Assembly (NCBI GenBank): GCA_903772945.1
Contig: CAICTM010000101.1
Location: 1 to 64,000 of the forward strand
DNA length: 64,000 nucleotides
Reading direction: 5' to 3'
From: Seminavis robusta
Lineage: Eukaryota; Bacillariophyta; Bacillariophyceae; Naviculales; Naviculaceae
The position numbers were made by a program, and so were the translations under genes. Of this stretch, positions 46,160 to 57,169 are shown one piece after another; positions within the stretch are counted from its first letter, which is position 1, and each line of letters begins with the position of its first letter. The notes below the pieces were generated by a model. That model was not told the origin of the DNA. It did no database searches and saw nothing but the letters and a program-made list of their open reading frames with translations.

Positions 46160-46267
46160 CTATTGGTTGGTACCAAAGCTACATGTACATGTAAACTACT
46201 AGCTACTAGCTAGGGCAATGTACTTTAGCATTGATTGATTGATTCATTATTATTTGATCACCATACA

Positions 46268-47810
46268 TCATAACTCGCTCTTCTTTGCAGTAGCCTGTTC
46301 CTGTTCAAATTCCGTCAAGTATCGTTCCATTCGATCGATAAAGGCCATGGCGGCCTCTACATTGCGATTGATCAAGGTTGTATTGGGACTGTCCTTGCGT
46401 TTGGCAAAAGTTTCGGGAGTAGCCGTCTTCCAAAATCTCCCGAGCACAAACCTGACAACAACAAAAGTGAGAGACGGGTTCAGACAAGAAATAGGTGCCA
46501 AAGGACGACAATCCAAATAAGTGCCCAATTGCTGCTACATGTACTCACCTTCCATAGTCAATCACTGCCAGGCGATACTGTTTCATGGCCACGTCGCGAG
46601 GATAGTTCTTTCCTCGTTCTTGTAATAGCTTGTCCAATTCCTGCCAATAATGATCGACCAAGGCTTCTTCCCCACCATTGGCCAAATCCGCCGGTATCAC
46701 GGCATGATGAATATGCATGGCCACGTCCGAAACGCCCAGGCCAATTCCCGTCGATGCAAAGTCTACCAAGAGTGCATTGTTATTGGTGGAAGGATCTTTT
46801 GGCAAAAAGACATTCATGGCCTTGTAATCTCCATGGATCAGTGTGGCGTAGGGTTCATTATATTGTGGTGATAATTGTTGCGATATTGCTTTGGCCGCTT
46901 GTTGGATTCGTGCCCCCAGTGTTTTGGTTCGTTCCGACAAGCCGGCCTCGTCGAGTGCAGTAGCAAATTGCGTGGAAAAGTGTTCCCAGGAAGCTTCCAT
47001 TCCAGCCAGCTCTTTTGGATTTCGCACTTGCAAATGAAAACTGGCCAGAGACAGTCGTTGGGTGCATTGTTCGAGTAAGGGTTGGTTCTCCCAAGCGGCG
47101 GCATGAAGTTGGGCCACGGCCGTCAGACATTGCTTGGCCTGATCTATGGAAATGGGGGATGCCTGAAAATAGTCGGCGTCACTGACACAATCCATGATAA
47201 TTTCACCAGAACCAGCTGGAAGAATGGTGGGATCCCGTTGGTATTCTTCGTAAATAGCTGGAGGAGCTCCCGCCGGTGCCAATCCACTCTCGTCGTCGGG
47301 GATGAATTTCTCTAACGAATGTTGGGCCAAATGGATTTTTGGTGCTATACTACTAGTAGTAGTACTCGTACTCGGACTGTCATTAGCTCCCAATAAGGTC
47401 TTCTGCAAGACTGGCAAAATCTCCTTGTAGAACCGAACTTCGGTCCTCATGTAGAGCAGTGTTCGTCGCAGGTCAGCCCAATCCTTTTTGGTACCAATAT
47501 AGTCGGAAGCAACCACTCGTTTGACAAACACGGCGTGATCGTAAGGAGCATTGGCTTCTTCTTCGTGCAACGTCAGGACGAGGCGTTGACCTTCAGCATT
47601 GGCTTGAGAGATGGTCTTGGTGCTTTCGTACGAAACCAAGTGAGGAAAGGTTTCTTTCAAAACCGACATCAAGTCATTGTTGGACGATGTTGTCATGCTG
47701 GACGTTAAAGCCTCGGTAAATGGAAGAATAATGATACTTGTACTGATAATGATAGAGAAGAGAAACACACGAGTAGTGAAGATGCCTTTGACAAGACGGT
47801 CCGTGGGCAT
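46268..47810 (-). CDS. aminoglycoside-phosphotransferase/choline-kinase-like protein
   Basis: Two exons, 47810-46549 and 46451-46268, give 481 residues. The donor GTGAGT at 46548 and acceptor ending at 46452 restore the Arg codon in DYGRFVLGRFW. The N-terminus has a hydrophobic anchor or signal (FLFSIIISTSIIILPFTEA). The kinase core shows LIHGDYKAMNVFL (catalytic loop, about 324-337) and LLVDFASTG (metal Asp, about 347-355), as in EcKinase/CHK/APH enzymes. An HGD-x4-N and D-F pair is complete, so it is probably active on a small molecule. Substrate unknown; the ER or plastid location is only suggested by the N-terminus. Confidence 0.78.
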
Positions 47811-48409
47811 GGCTTCTCTTGATTGCTAAAACGATACTGTTCTACTGCTACTAGCTAGATACTGGTAGCATGTTGCTTTGTTAAAAACTTTGGAGACCTT
47901 CCTTGGCATCTTTTGCATGGAAAATGGGTGTGTGCACTGACGTACGTGCCGGTCGCACATTGTCCCTCATTGGCCTCGTGAAGACGATGCATTGGCTGCC
48001 CTCCAAGAAAGTTCTTCCTTCATGGTCTCAATAACGAATGATCAATCGAATCGAATCTGCGTGCATGTGGACGGATGCCGGTACGTGCTGGCTGTGCTGG
48101 TAGTCTACCTTTTGTGCCTTGCATACCTACCGGTATGGTACTGTATCCACGCCGGAGCGATGGCTAGTAGCTAGCTAGCTCTAGGCAAGTTGCACATTTA
48201 GCTGGAGTGGAACATGTAACCAAGATTACTGGTATTCAAATAATTTCTTTGGACGCTGCCGGTACTGGTACGTCGCGGTACCCGCACCCTGAAGGAGCTT
48301 TCCACATTTTTCTGCCATCAACAGTATTAATTCAGTTTTTAAAACCAGTGCGGGCTCTATGCAAATTGTTTCTGGCATGTCAATCCATCATACCGGTCGG
48401 TGGCTAGAT
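47811..48409. other. intergenic spacer
   Basis: 599 bp between two minus-strand genes (upstream of the kinase-like gene, downstream of the nonaspanin). It has TACCGGTATGG at about 48128 and AGCTAGCTAGCT at about 48170. No supported gene. Confidence 0.45.
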
Positions 48410-50606
48410 CTAGTCCACCTTTACATTTTGAAAGATTGCACGCACAAATCGACCGGCTGCAAAATGGCCAAGAGTCCCACAGAGCATACCAAGATGGAGA
48501 GCAATGAGACTCATGTATCCAAAGTAGAATGTGATCTGCAGAAATCCATGCATTTGGGTCTTGAAAAGAAAGTAGTAGATTCCATACAGAAAGACATACC
48601 CGGCAGTGCTGGCTCCACTTCCAAACGCTGTCCACTGCCACAGGTGATTCTCAGCATTCAGCGAAAAGTACACCACAATGATTGATGTCATTCCAACAAC
48701 AAGGGTCAAGATTGAGTAGACCCCCAGCAGAAATCCATAGACATGGTAGAATTTGTAGTTCCACAGGGATGTCAAGATATAGTAGACCTCAATAAAGATT
48801 GATCCAAAACTGAGCATACCAGCAAGAGGGATAAGGCCCACAGGACGTCCATACCATGGCACTTCCTCCGGAATTGGTCTGGGGATAGCATTGACTCGGC
48901 AGGGAAAGTTTTCCGTGGCACCACCTGTTCCACCAGCAGCACCAAGACGAGCGTGCCGCCCCATCAACGTACCCGCCACACAAAGTGGGACCGAGATGAA
49001 CACCCAGATAAAGAACAACTTCAAGATGACCAAGAATGGAATTGTGTTGATTGTGCCATAGGATAGGGAAACAGCATTAACAATGGAAAGGATTCCGGCA
49101 TTGATTGTGGGAGTCAAGAAAACAGTCAGAGCCGTGGTGATCTGCCACTGTGGAGTACCACCCTTGGCTGAAGTGCTTTGACGTGCAGCAGTTGAGGTTG
49201 GGTAGTACATTTTGAAGAATTTTCCAGACATGTAGCCAGAAACAATGGAACTGAGACTGTAGAAAAAGATGATAGCTTGGAAGACTTCCCCTCGCTCTTC
49301 ATGCACCTCTCCATGAAGTGGGCCAAGGACAGCAAACAGGATCACACCAAGAGTGAGAATCATCAATTGCCATCCAGACCCGATCATAGCTGCAAAGAAA
49401 GGCAGAAATTGAGGGGCACGAAAGACGTCACCATGCACTTGCTTCCATCCAGAGTCTTCCTTTTCACCAGCCAAAAGAGGCTTTCCATCCTCATCAACAT
49501 CTTTATCTCCAGCCCCATCCTCCAAGTCGTACACGATGCCATATCGTGCGTAATCCTTCTTGAGTGTCCTGAGTAGAATCAAAGCAACCAAGCCAATCAA
49601 AAACAAGACCATCATGAAGCTGTTGAAGACAGAAAACCAATGGATTGGGTGCTTGTAAAACTCATGATCCAAATAGCGGTCAAATCTTGAGTGGAATTCT
49701 TCATCGGTTGCCTCGAATGTCACTTCCAAAATGAATGTTATTGTGGCACCTGGTTTCAACAGCTGCAGAGACTTTGGGTCACTGGTCAGGTCCACCTTGA
49801 CAATTTGGTCTTTGTTGTAGCTGATCACTAAATTTCTCCTTGTGTAAATGTATTCTTTCCAGTCTGACTGTTCGGAGAGGGGGCTGTCCTGCTCCAAGAG
49901 CACATCCAACCGGTCACGATCATCCTTTTCGGAAAAGGCAAAATCCCCTTCTGCTGATTTGGATGCTGGTAAAACTTCTCCCACCATCCCCCAAACTGGC
50001 AAATCATCAAAGTACATTTGGTAAAACCAACGATCCCGAACAGCCTTTTGGAACTTGATGGTTTCCTCATTTGTCAATGGGTTGGTATTGCACATTTCTG
50101 TCTTTGCCGCACCGACATCAAATGTAATATCATGGCCAGAATGCCTCAGAGCATGTCCTCCTAGGTATTCTCCAATATTTTGAATCTTCCATTCGTTAAA
50201 GCGCCCCTCTTCTTCATCCGGGTGGTGCTTTGTTTTTGGCGCACAGTATGGCAAGGTATAGTATTCGTACGCTTCCTGTGGATTGGCATAAGGTCCGACC
50301 TACAAAAACAGAAATCATTTACATTGAGAGAATCAGGGTGGACGTGTCATAAAATAAGCCAAGACAACATCCAATACAGAATGCAAAGAAATCGATAGGA
50401 ACAGATTGCCAAGGGGAGGGATAACGGGCTTGGGAATGAATCGCCGAAAATTCGAGAACCACAGGATCCGATGTTTTTTTGTCGTCTCGCACCTTATTAA
50501 CCCACAGCTCGATGTGTTCGCTCTGCTTGTAACGATGGTCCGCAGTTCCTGCATTGACAGTCGCTGCCGCAAGCCCCAAAAGCACCAGCACCCGCATCTT
50601 CTCCAT
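48410..50606 (-). CDS. TM9SF: nonaspanin TM9SF/EMP70 family membrane protein
   Basis: Two exons, 50606-50493 and 50299-48410, give 667 residues. I chose the ATG at 50604-50606 because it starts a clean signal peptide (MEKMRVLVLLGLAAATVNA). The 193-nt intron joins HIELWVNK to VGPYANPQEAYEYYTLPYC, an exact family hallmark. A lumenal domain of about 230 residues precedes nine membrane segments; PFFAAMIGSGWQ, GTLMGRHA and FVSVPLC-like blocks are conserved. The C-terminus ends NVKVD, a K-x-D signal used for Golgi retention by COPI. Role: endosome/Golgi membrane protein in sorting of membrane cargo. Confidence 0.95.
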
Positions 50607-51086
50607 CGTATCGCTCTTATCCGTAGGCTGGAGATCGAAAAAGACAAGGTTGTGTGGTCTTGGCTGGTTGGCATCAGCGAACACAAAGACCGAGGCATCG
50701 CATTGGACTGGCATTGGAACATTGGAACCACAGTGATGACGTGTCGAAGGAAACCGTGACTGATGAACATTTTATCGGGTCGCACACTTGCTTTTTGAAA
50801 GATCGCCCAAAGCAGAGGTTTTGATGGCGGCTACGGATACGCTACTGTACGGGATACGGGTACATGGTACCTACAATCGTAGCTAGCTACTCTAGACAGC
50901 TGGCTATATGCAAGAAGTTTTGTATTTCTTTCATTCTCTTAGTTCTGGTTATATTCTTCTACGGTGCGTATTGGTTCTTCCATAGTTTTTTCACTTCTTT
51001 TTGCTTCTGGCTATTCTGCAACTTTATGAATCACTTGGTCATTGGTTGGGTTGGTCCCACCATCCAGGTCCGGGCATGTTGTCTAG
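50607..51086. other. intergenic spacer
   Basis: 480 bp upstream of the nonaspanin gene and downstream of the Hint gene, both on the minus strand. AT-rich at 50900-51040. No gene seen. Confidence 0.45.
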
Positions 51087-52244
51087 CTAGACAGACTTGA
51101 TCTTGGAGGCACGGAAAGTAACGTCATTGTTTTTCATCAATGCATATGCCCCAGCTCCAGCAGCCAAAGCAAGAGGGGCCAAAGATGGTCCGAATGTATT
51201 CTCCACAACCATGCTGGCTCCTGCAATGGCAATGAATGCAACCAACAAGACAGCTTGCACGAGAATGTTTTGGCTTTCAGCCCACTGTCCAAGGTTGATC
51301 CCGGCTGCAGCAAAGGTGGGAAGGCCATCTTCGGTGTAGGTGTTGCCCATCGCAGAGGAGACACCCATGGTGAACATTCGGAAGGGGGACAAGGCCATGT
51401 GGATAAAGTTTTGGTAGGCCATGATGGCAAACCCACCTTGCATTTGAACATACTCATTGGAACCCTTTTGCAGGGAGATATAGGAAGAGGCAACAATTCC
51501 ATCAACAACAACAGTTCCACTGGGTGTCAAAGGCGAGTAGACTCCGGTGCGTGTGATAGTCTTGATATTCCTGACGGCGTCGGTCTGTCCTCGGAGGACA
51601 TCGCCAACCTTGACGGAATCAGCGCGGACAGGGTTGGTCTTTCCCTCAACAAAGACAAGGTGGGCACCAGTCATTTCCAAACCACCATTGAATTGAAGGA
51701 ATTCAGCAGAAAGGCCAGCATTCTTGTGTCCAAAGGCGTAAACAGGCTCGAAGATACCATTTGCAGTGAGGACACGAGCACCAACCTTCAGGTCCTTCAT
51801 AGTGACGCTACCGACGTTCTCCACCTGAACGGTTGACACTTCCGAGAAGCAGGTGGTGATTTCGGAGAAATCGGGGATTTCAATATCAGGGATTTCAAAT
51901 GAGCAAAGGGCGTCGCAAAACTGAATGTCCGGGTTGAGAATCTCGCCGATCTCACAAAAGGAGCAGAAGGTGCCGTAGTAGGCATCAAGTTCTTCCAAAG
52001 TTGGAAGATTCTCAAGATCAAATCTAGGTGCTGGGAAGTGGGCTACAGAGTTTCTGCCGCACATTTGTTCAGGGCAGGTTTGGAGTTGACGTTCCTGACG
52101 CAAAGGGAAAGAGATGTGAGCAAATTTCCGAACTTTGACGGGAATCTTTGGGACCGCAATACTTACCGTTCCTTTCAAGCCAGCAGCGGCAGCAAATGGA
52201 GTGGCAGCAGCCAAGAACACAGCGGAGAAGCTCGAGATTTTCAT
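51087..52244 (-). CDS. secreted protein with Hedgehog-type Hint (hog) domain
   Basis: Two exons, 52244-52167 and 52094-51087, give 361 residues. The 72-nt intron (GTAAGT...TCAG) is in frame and stop-free, so an unspliced 385-residue reading also exists. Residues 1-21 are a signal peptide. A Cys-rich region follows (TCPEQMC, CSFC, CDALC). From about residue 108 a Hint domain reads TCFSEVSTVQVENV, MKDLKVGARVLTA, TGAHLVFVEG (the T-x-x-H of the autocleavage site, His about 171), VKVGDVL and GVYSPLTPSGTVVVDG-(I)-VASSY, very close to the hog pattern. The first Cys needed for thioester formation is present; the usual Cys in ASCY is Ser. Two hydrophobic segments lie near the C-terminus. Likely an ER/cell-surface protein able to self-cleave; activity untested. 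Confidence 0.8.
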   Translation of the reverse strand: MKISSFSAVFLAAATPFAAAAGLKGTVSIAVPKIPVKVRKFAHISFPLRQERQLQTCPEQMCGRNSVAHFPAPRFDLENLPTLEELDAYYGTFCSFCEIGEILNPDIQFCDALCSFEIPDIEIPDFSEITTCFSEVSTVQVENVGSVTMKDLKVGARVLTANGIFEPVYAFGHKNAGLSAEFLQFNGGLEMTGAHLVFVEGKTNPVRADSVKVGDVLRGQTDAVRNIKTITRTGVYSPLTPSGTVVVDGIVASSYISLQKGSNEYVQMQGGFAIMAYQNFIHMALSPFRMFTMGVSSAMGNTYTEDGLPTFAAAGINLGQWAESQNILVQAVLLVAFIAIAGASMVVENTFGPSLAPLALAAGAGAYALMKNNDVTFRASKIKSV

Positions 52245-53311
52245 GGTTGATGGTGGTGACTTTAGTTGTGTTTTGGTTGCTTTGCAAGTTGCTTGAGATT
52301 AGAATTGTGAGCTTTCAGAGTTTGTTTGTTCAATCGCTTGATCACCAAAGCAACACTCTCGCGACTCCCTCTTACAGGGCTGCAGCAAAGCGGTCCCTAG
52401 CCAGCTAGCGGGGTAGATCCAGCAAACCCGCTAGCGTGCTCGTTTGATTGTTTTTCGGTGTTATAACGGGCATGCTTTGTCAACTTTCCATTTGGATTGG
52501 GGACAGAATCGCGCTGTTTCTGGAACCAGATCTTTTTGCTCACCAGTTGGCCAATCCCACGACGGACAGGATCGAGCCGTGGTTACTCGCAGCACCAAAA
52601 AGGAGATGTCAATTGCGTTCTGCCACGATGTAATAGCTGGCTGCGATCCGGAAATGCTATTTAACTGAAGATTTATCCTCCTTGTATCCTTGTGCCAACC
52701 AGCCCGGCCACCCTTTTTCCGGTCTCCGAGTGGTTGTTTGGACCACCGGCTTCGGCGGAACCTCGAGGCAAGCTCGACCACCTCTCGAGTCCATGCCCGC
52801 ACATAGTCCACTATAACCACCGTACGCCACATAGTAAGCCGCTCGTTACCATCGGGAGACCCTGACGCAGGATTTGACAAGAATGGTTTCAGGACTGCTA
52901 ACTTCATCAGAACTAGCAGTTTTCGTATTTGCCCAGGTTGCGATGGATGGCATAAATGTCTTCTAGAGCTAGAACGGGCAACGACGACCACACCTTATAT
53001 CTAGATCGAAGCAGACAAGGAACGCAAACTGCCAGAAAATTGTTACTGTAAAAGCTGTTTGAACTATCGTAGCTATTTACTACCCGGCCGTGATACCGGT
53101 AGGACACTATCAAACGATGAAAGCCACAGCGGTGAACGCAAAGGCGTGTCTCACAATGGACTGTGCGGCTATCAAATTAAACCACTTGTCGGTGTAAATG
53201 CAACCAGGGGTGGACAACTGAGATGCTTCTGTAACTCTATTGTGGTGATCGTTCTCTTTTTGACTGCACAGATTCCTTAAAACTTTACTGTTATGAACTT
53301 GCCTGAAGACT
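52245..53311. other. intergenic, no supported gene
   Basis: 1.07 kb. Frames at 52461-52991 (-) and 52444-52668 (+) have no motif or good start context. One TACCGGTA palindrome lies at about 53093. Confidence 0.45.
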
Positions 53312-55997
53312 CTAACTACTGTTTGAAATACATTCCTGGTCGTGTGGATTGTAAACACAGTCAACACCCAAGCAATGGACATAACTCGTTCTTTCCTCTC
53401 CATCCATACAGAGTCCACAAGCTGCGGCTAGTGCACCGTCTCCACATTTGACAGGTTTGAAGGTGTTACCTTCGTCATCCTTGCACATCAAAACTGCTCC
53501 TCCTGAGAGCTCACAGTTGCTGGGGAATTGGGGTGTATCTATGTACCGGAACGCAGATTGCTGGGATGAGTAGTCTTGGTTTTGCTGTTCGTCTTCTTCG
53601 TCCTCGGCAGATTGCTGGGATGAGTAGTCTTGGTTTTGCTGTTCGTATTCTTCGTCCTCGGTGGTCATGCTAGATCCGGTCTCATAGTATTCGTTTTCCT
53701 CGGACTCCTTGTCTTCTTCATCCTCAGTGGTACTGCTAGATCCGGTCCCATAGTACATGTACTCGTTTTGCTCGGACTCCTCGTCTTCTTCTTCGCCCTC
53801 GGTACTGCTAGATGCAGTCTCATGGTATTCGTTTTGCTCAGACTCTTCTTCTTCGTCCTCGGTGGTACCACTAGATTGGGTCTCATAGCCTCCACAATTC
53901 TTGCTGGGGAGTTCGTCTTCTCCGGAGTTGGCACTGCTCTCTGCCTCACTGAATCCTCTCTCAAAGCCACTCATGAAACCAACTTGGTACGATTCCATGC
54001 AGGAAAGTACTTTTTGGTGGTCGTTCTCGCCGTTTTGGTCTTCAACACAAGCTCCAATGGACGCTGTGTTTCTGTAGATTGACATGAACTCGCCTACAGT
54101 AGCACCACGGTGCTGATAAAGCCCAAACCCTTGCTTGAAACCAATCTCAAAACCTTCCTCGAAGATTAATCTTTCGGTCTGTGTTTCGACTCCAACATAT
54201 TGGGCCTGAAGCGGAAAGTGAAAGTGAGCCACTCTAAGTTTGAACCCTGACAATTCAGCGCAGCACAGAGAACTTACTCCATTGTCATGTGTTTCGACTC
54301 CACCAGTCGTTGTTGGGACATCATATGCCTGAAGCGGAAAGTGAAAGTGAGCCAGTCTTAAAAGAAGTTTGAGCCCTGACAATTCACCGGAGCACAGAGA
54401 ACTTACTCCATTCTCATGTGTTTCGACTCCACCAGTCGTTGTTGGGACATCATAGGCCTGAAGCGGAAAGTGAAAGTGAGCCACTCTTAAAAGAAGTTTG
54501 AGCACTGACAATTCACGGGAGCACATAGAACTTACTCCATTTCATGTGTTTCGACTCCAACCAGTCGTTGTTGGGACATCATAGGCCTGAAGCGGAAGTG
54601 AAAGTGAGCCACTCTTAAAAGAAGTTTGAGCCCTGACAATTTGCCGGAGCACAGAGAACTTACTCCATTGTCATGTGTTTCGGCTCCAACCGTGGTTGTT
54701 GGGATGTCATAGGCTGTTGCCACGTCCTGAAGCAGAATCTCAGTAAGCGAGTCAATCCAGGTTTGGACGCTGACAATTCACCATAGCACAGAACTTACTC
54801 CCTTGTCAGCACCAGCTTTGTCTCCCTTGTCAGCACCATTGTTTGCTTTGTCAGTGCCCTTGTTTGCTTTGTCCTGTCACGAGAAGTGTGCATGTATGTG
54901 AGGTCTTTGATTTTCCTTGACTAGCATAATTCGATTCATTCATCATCAGCCATAAGTTTTCACATACTCCTGTGCCTCCTTTGTCGTCAGCGCCATTGTT
55001 TGCTTTGTCAGCGCCCTGGTTTGCTTTGTCCTGTCACGAGAAGTGTGCATGTATGTGAGGTCTTTGATTTTTCCTGGACCAGCATGATTCATTCAATCAT
55101 CAGTGATGAGTTTTCACATACTCCTGTGCCTCCTTTATCAGCCTCGTCAGCAGTATATCCTTTGTCAGTGCCCTTGTTTGCTTTGTCCTGTCACGAGAAA
55201 TGCGGGTGATGTTAGACCATTGGGGTTTCCTGGACAAGCATGATTCATTCAATTCTCAGCCATGAGGTTTCACATACTCCAATGCTTCCTTTATCACCCT
55301 TGTCAGCTGTATATCCTTTGCCGCCCTTGTCTCCTATGTCCTGTGGCAAGAAATTCATGTAGATGTTAGATTGATTGCCATTTCCTTGCACTTAGGGATT
55401 GAATCCTTCAATCCTCAGCCATAAGTTGTCACATACTCCTTTACCTCCATTATTGCCCTTGTCTCCTTTATCCGCTACCAGTGCGTCGCCCTTGTCTCTT
55501 TGGTTGAAAGGATTGCCACCATTGTATCCTTTGTCCTGTAACGAGAAATGGGTGATATGTTAGTTAGTTCATGGTAGTGCACAGAATGATTCAAAAGTTA
55601 GGAATGAGTTGTCACATACTCCTTCATCAACTCTGTCTGTTGTGCCCCCGTCTTGCTTTTCCTGACAGAAATGGGAATGTTAGATTGGAAACCACTTGAC
55701 TGAAGCGGAATCAAGCAGCCAAGTGTCACATACTTCTTGTTCCTCGCCAATTAAGTCTCGTCCCGCACCTCTTCTGCTTATTCTGTCTCCTCCTCCAACT
55801 ATAGTTGTTTCTGTTGCAGCAGCAAGAGATCTCCAACCTCGAACACCACGGCTAGTCTTCTGCTTCTTGTACCAAACAGGATGGGCGCATTCAATGGAAG
55901 GTACAATTTCATCTGCCAAAAGCACAGCAACAGTCTCGGTGCTGAAAGCTAAGGTCATCACTCCTAGTAGCGGAATGTAAGAATTCCAAAACTTCAT
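53312..55997 (-). CDS. secreted acidic protein built from tandemly duplicated exons
   Basis: Twelve exons, minus strand: 55997-55734, 55661-55620, 55535-55437, 55340-55278, 55187-55122, 55030-54968, 54873-54799, 54726-54664, 54586-54536, 54457-54407, 54328-54278, 54205-53312. All internal joins are phase 0, so any exon can be gained or lost without frame change. Exon 1 starts at the ATG at 55995-55997 and encodes a signal peptide. Exons 3-7 encode DKG/DKAN repeats (DKANKGTDKANNGADKG); exons 8-11 encode AYDVPTTTGGVETHENG-type units. The last exon carries EEGFEIGFKQGFGLY, then four (S/T)TEDEEE...EQNEYYETGSS acidic repeats and two QQNQDYSSQQSAEDEED repeats, ending in a Cys-rich domain. Exon 9 contains an in-frame TGA. 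Function unknown; acidic repeats and secretion suit a cell-wall or mucilage protein. Confidence 0.72.
54278..55661 (-). repeat. array of ten small phase-0 exons with near-identical intron ends
   Basis: Exon-intron units recur at 90-180 bp spacing. The 3' ends of introns before exons 5-7 share CTTCTCGTGACAG or a close variant, and introns before exons 9-12 share the TTTCACTT(T)CCGCTTCAG end with the long word AGTGGCTCACTTTCACTT. Donors alternate between GTATGTGA (exons 1-6) and GTAAGTTC (exons 7-11), showing two duplication families. Confidence 0.85.
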
Positions 55998-56325
55998 TTT
56001 TCGTTCCACGTGCCATTGAGCATTGTAGATTTATGGGGTACCAGTATAGCCACATGTAGCGGCTCCATTGTGGCTCCTTTGGCAATGCATTTCCAACTTA
56101 CCCAACTGCCTCTGGATCGTGGATGCAGCCTCTCTGGTGGAGACTCAAAGGATCCAACAAGATTACACATAGTAGAAGTAAGTGTACCGTACGGTACTAG
56201 CTAGTAATGGACAAGCTTGGCACGGGTTTGCACTTCCCCTGAGGTGCACCATGACGAGGGGTACGGTACCCAACGCCATCGATATTAGTGCCCCAACGGA
56301 CTTTTTTCTTTCGCGTGTATTGTTG
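55998..56325. other. intergenic, left end of duplicated segment L
   Basis: 328 bp. Homology to the other L copy (right copy ends near 60571) begins at about 56091. The rest shows no gene. A GTACCGTACGGTACTAG motif lies at about 56184. Confidence 0.5.
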
Positions 56326-56907
56326 TCAAGCTTGCTTGTGGTAGCACTGTCCTGTCCCCATGCGAAACACAGCCTCTGCTCCTCCTAATGACGAAAGCAT
56401 GCCAGGAGGGAGGAACCCACCTTCACAGGCGCATCTCCATTGGTTGCTGTTGCTTTGGAAATCGGCCAGATCAATGGCATTGGTGTCATCATCGTCGGCT
56501 GGCTGAGCTTTTTCTTGGTTCTTGGCTGTGGTGCTGCTTTCCTTTTCGTCGTCTACCTCTTCTTCTGCTTGTATATTATTAATGTCCTCAATGGTATCGC
56601 TGCCGTCACTTGCAGGTAGCGCTGGGTATACTCTTGCATCTGAACTGACACTTTCCCTACTGTCCGGCGCTTCCGTTTCACCGTCAGTTTCCTTCTGATG
56701 AGTGTCCATTTGTTGTTGCTTCTGTTCCACTGCTGCCTCTTGTTGTTGCCGAATCATGGCAGCATATGCCAAGGCATCTTGGGATGCCGCATGACGGTTC
56801 CATCGATAAATGAGCGATGAGACAAGTCCAGCAAGAAGCCCAATCGCCACTTTCACCAACGGGGAGCTTTCCGTGTGCAGCTGCTCTACAAACAACTGTT
56901 TCGACAT
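56326..56907 (-). CDS. small membrane protein L (intact copy)
   Basis: 193 residues from ATG at 56905-56907 (MSKQLFVEQLHTESS). The frame is open upstream from a non-ATG codon. A single membrane segment (VKVAIGLLAGLVSSLIYRW, about 17-35) is followed by a Gln-rich coiled-coil-like stretch (about 50-70), an acidic middle (DDEKESST, DDDDTNAIDLADF) and a conserved-looking C-terminus WRCACEGGFLPPGM with GGAEAVFRMGTGQCYHKQ. The C-terminal Cys/Gly block suggests a small folded domain. Family not recognised. It was probably transcribed divergently from CSN7; its frameshifted twin is at 59766-60345. Confidence 0.65.
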   Translation of the reverse strand: MSKQLFVEQLHTESSPLVKVAIGLLAGLVSSLIYRWNRHAASQDALAYAAMIRQQQEAAVEQKQQQMDTHQKETDGETEAPDSRESVSSDARVYPALPASDGSDTIEDINNIQAEEEVDDEKESSTTAKNQEKAQPADDDDTNAIDLADFQSNSNQWRCACEGGFLPPGMLSSLGGAEAVFRMGTGQCYHKQA

Positions 56908-57047
56908 GCTATGATACTGGTATGAGCTGTACGCTACGGTATGCTTGGGTGGATCGAGAGGAAGGATCCAAACGTCAAACAAAACAAGCTGTGGTTTTCG
57001 TACGTGTTGTTGCTTCTTTGTGGTTGTCAACAAGAAACGGGCTTTTT

Positions 57048-57155
57048 CGAAAACAAAATATTATTGCGATGGCCTTGTGGAGCAAATGAGAGTCCATGCA
57101 TAAAGGCACGACCCGACGACATCAAGCTTGGAGCGAGGAGCGAGATCACTAATAA
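57048..57155. promoter_or_regulatory. L/CSN7 shared promoter segment, ancestral junction copy
   Basis: This stretch directly follows the start side of gene L. It is the same sequence that precedes both CSN7 copies (58548-58654 in reverse and 61209-61345). Shared words are TTATTGCGATGGCC and GGAGCAAATGAGAGTCCATG. Here it is joined to L on one side and cut off from CSN7 on the other, so it marks the old head-to-head arrangement of L and CSN7. Confidence 0.6.
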
Positions 57156-57169
57156 TCGATTCACTAAAA

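Noticed and set aside
52461-52991. 176-codon minus-strand frame
   Set aside because: No recognisable motif, poor composition, and crossed by other equally long frames.
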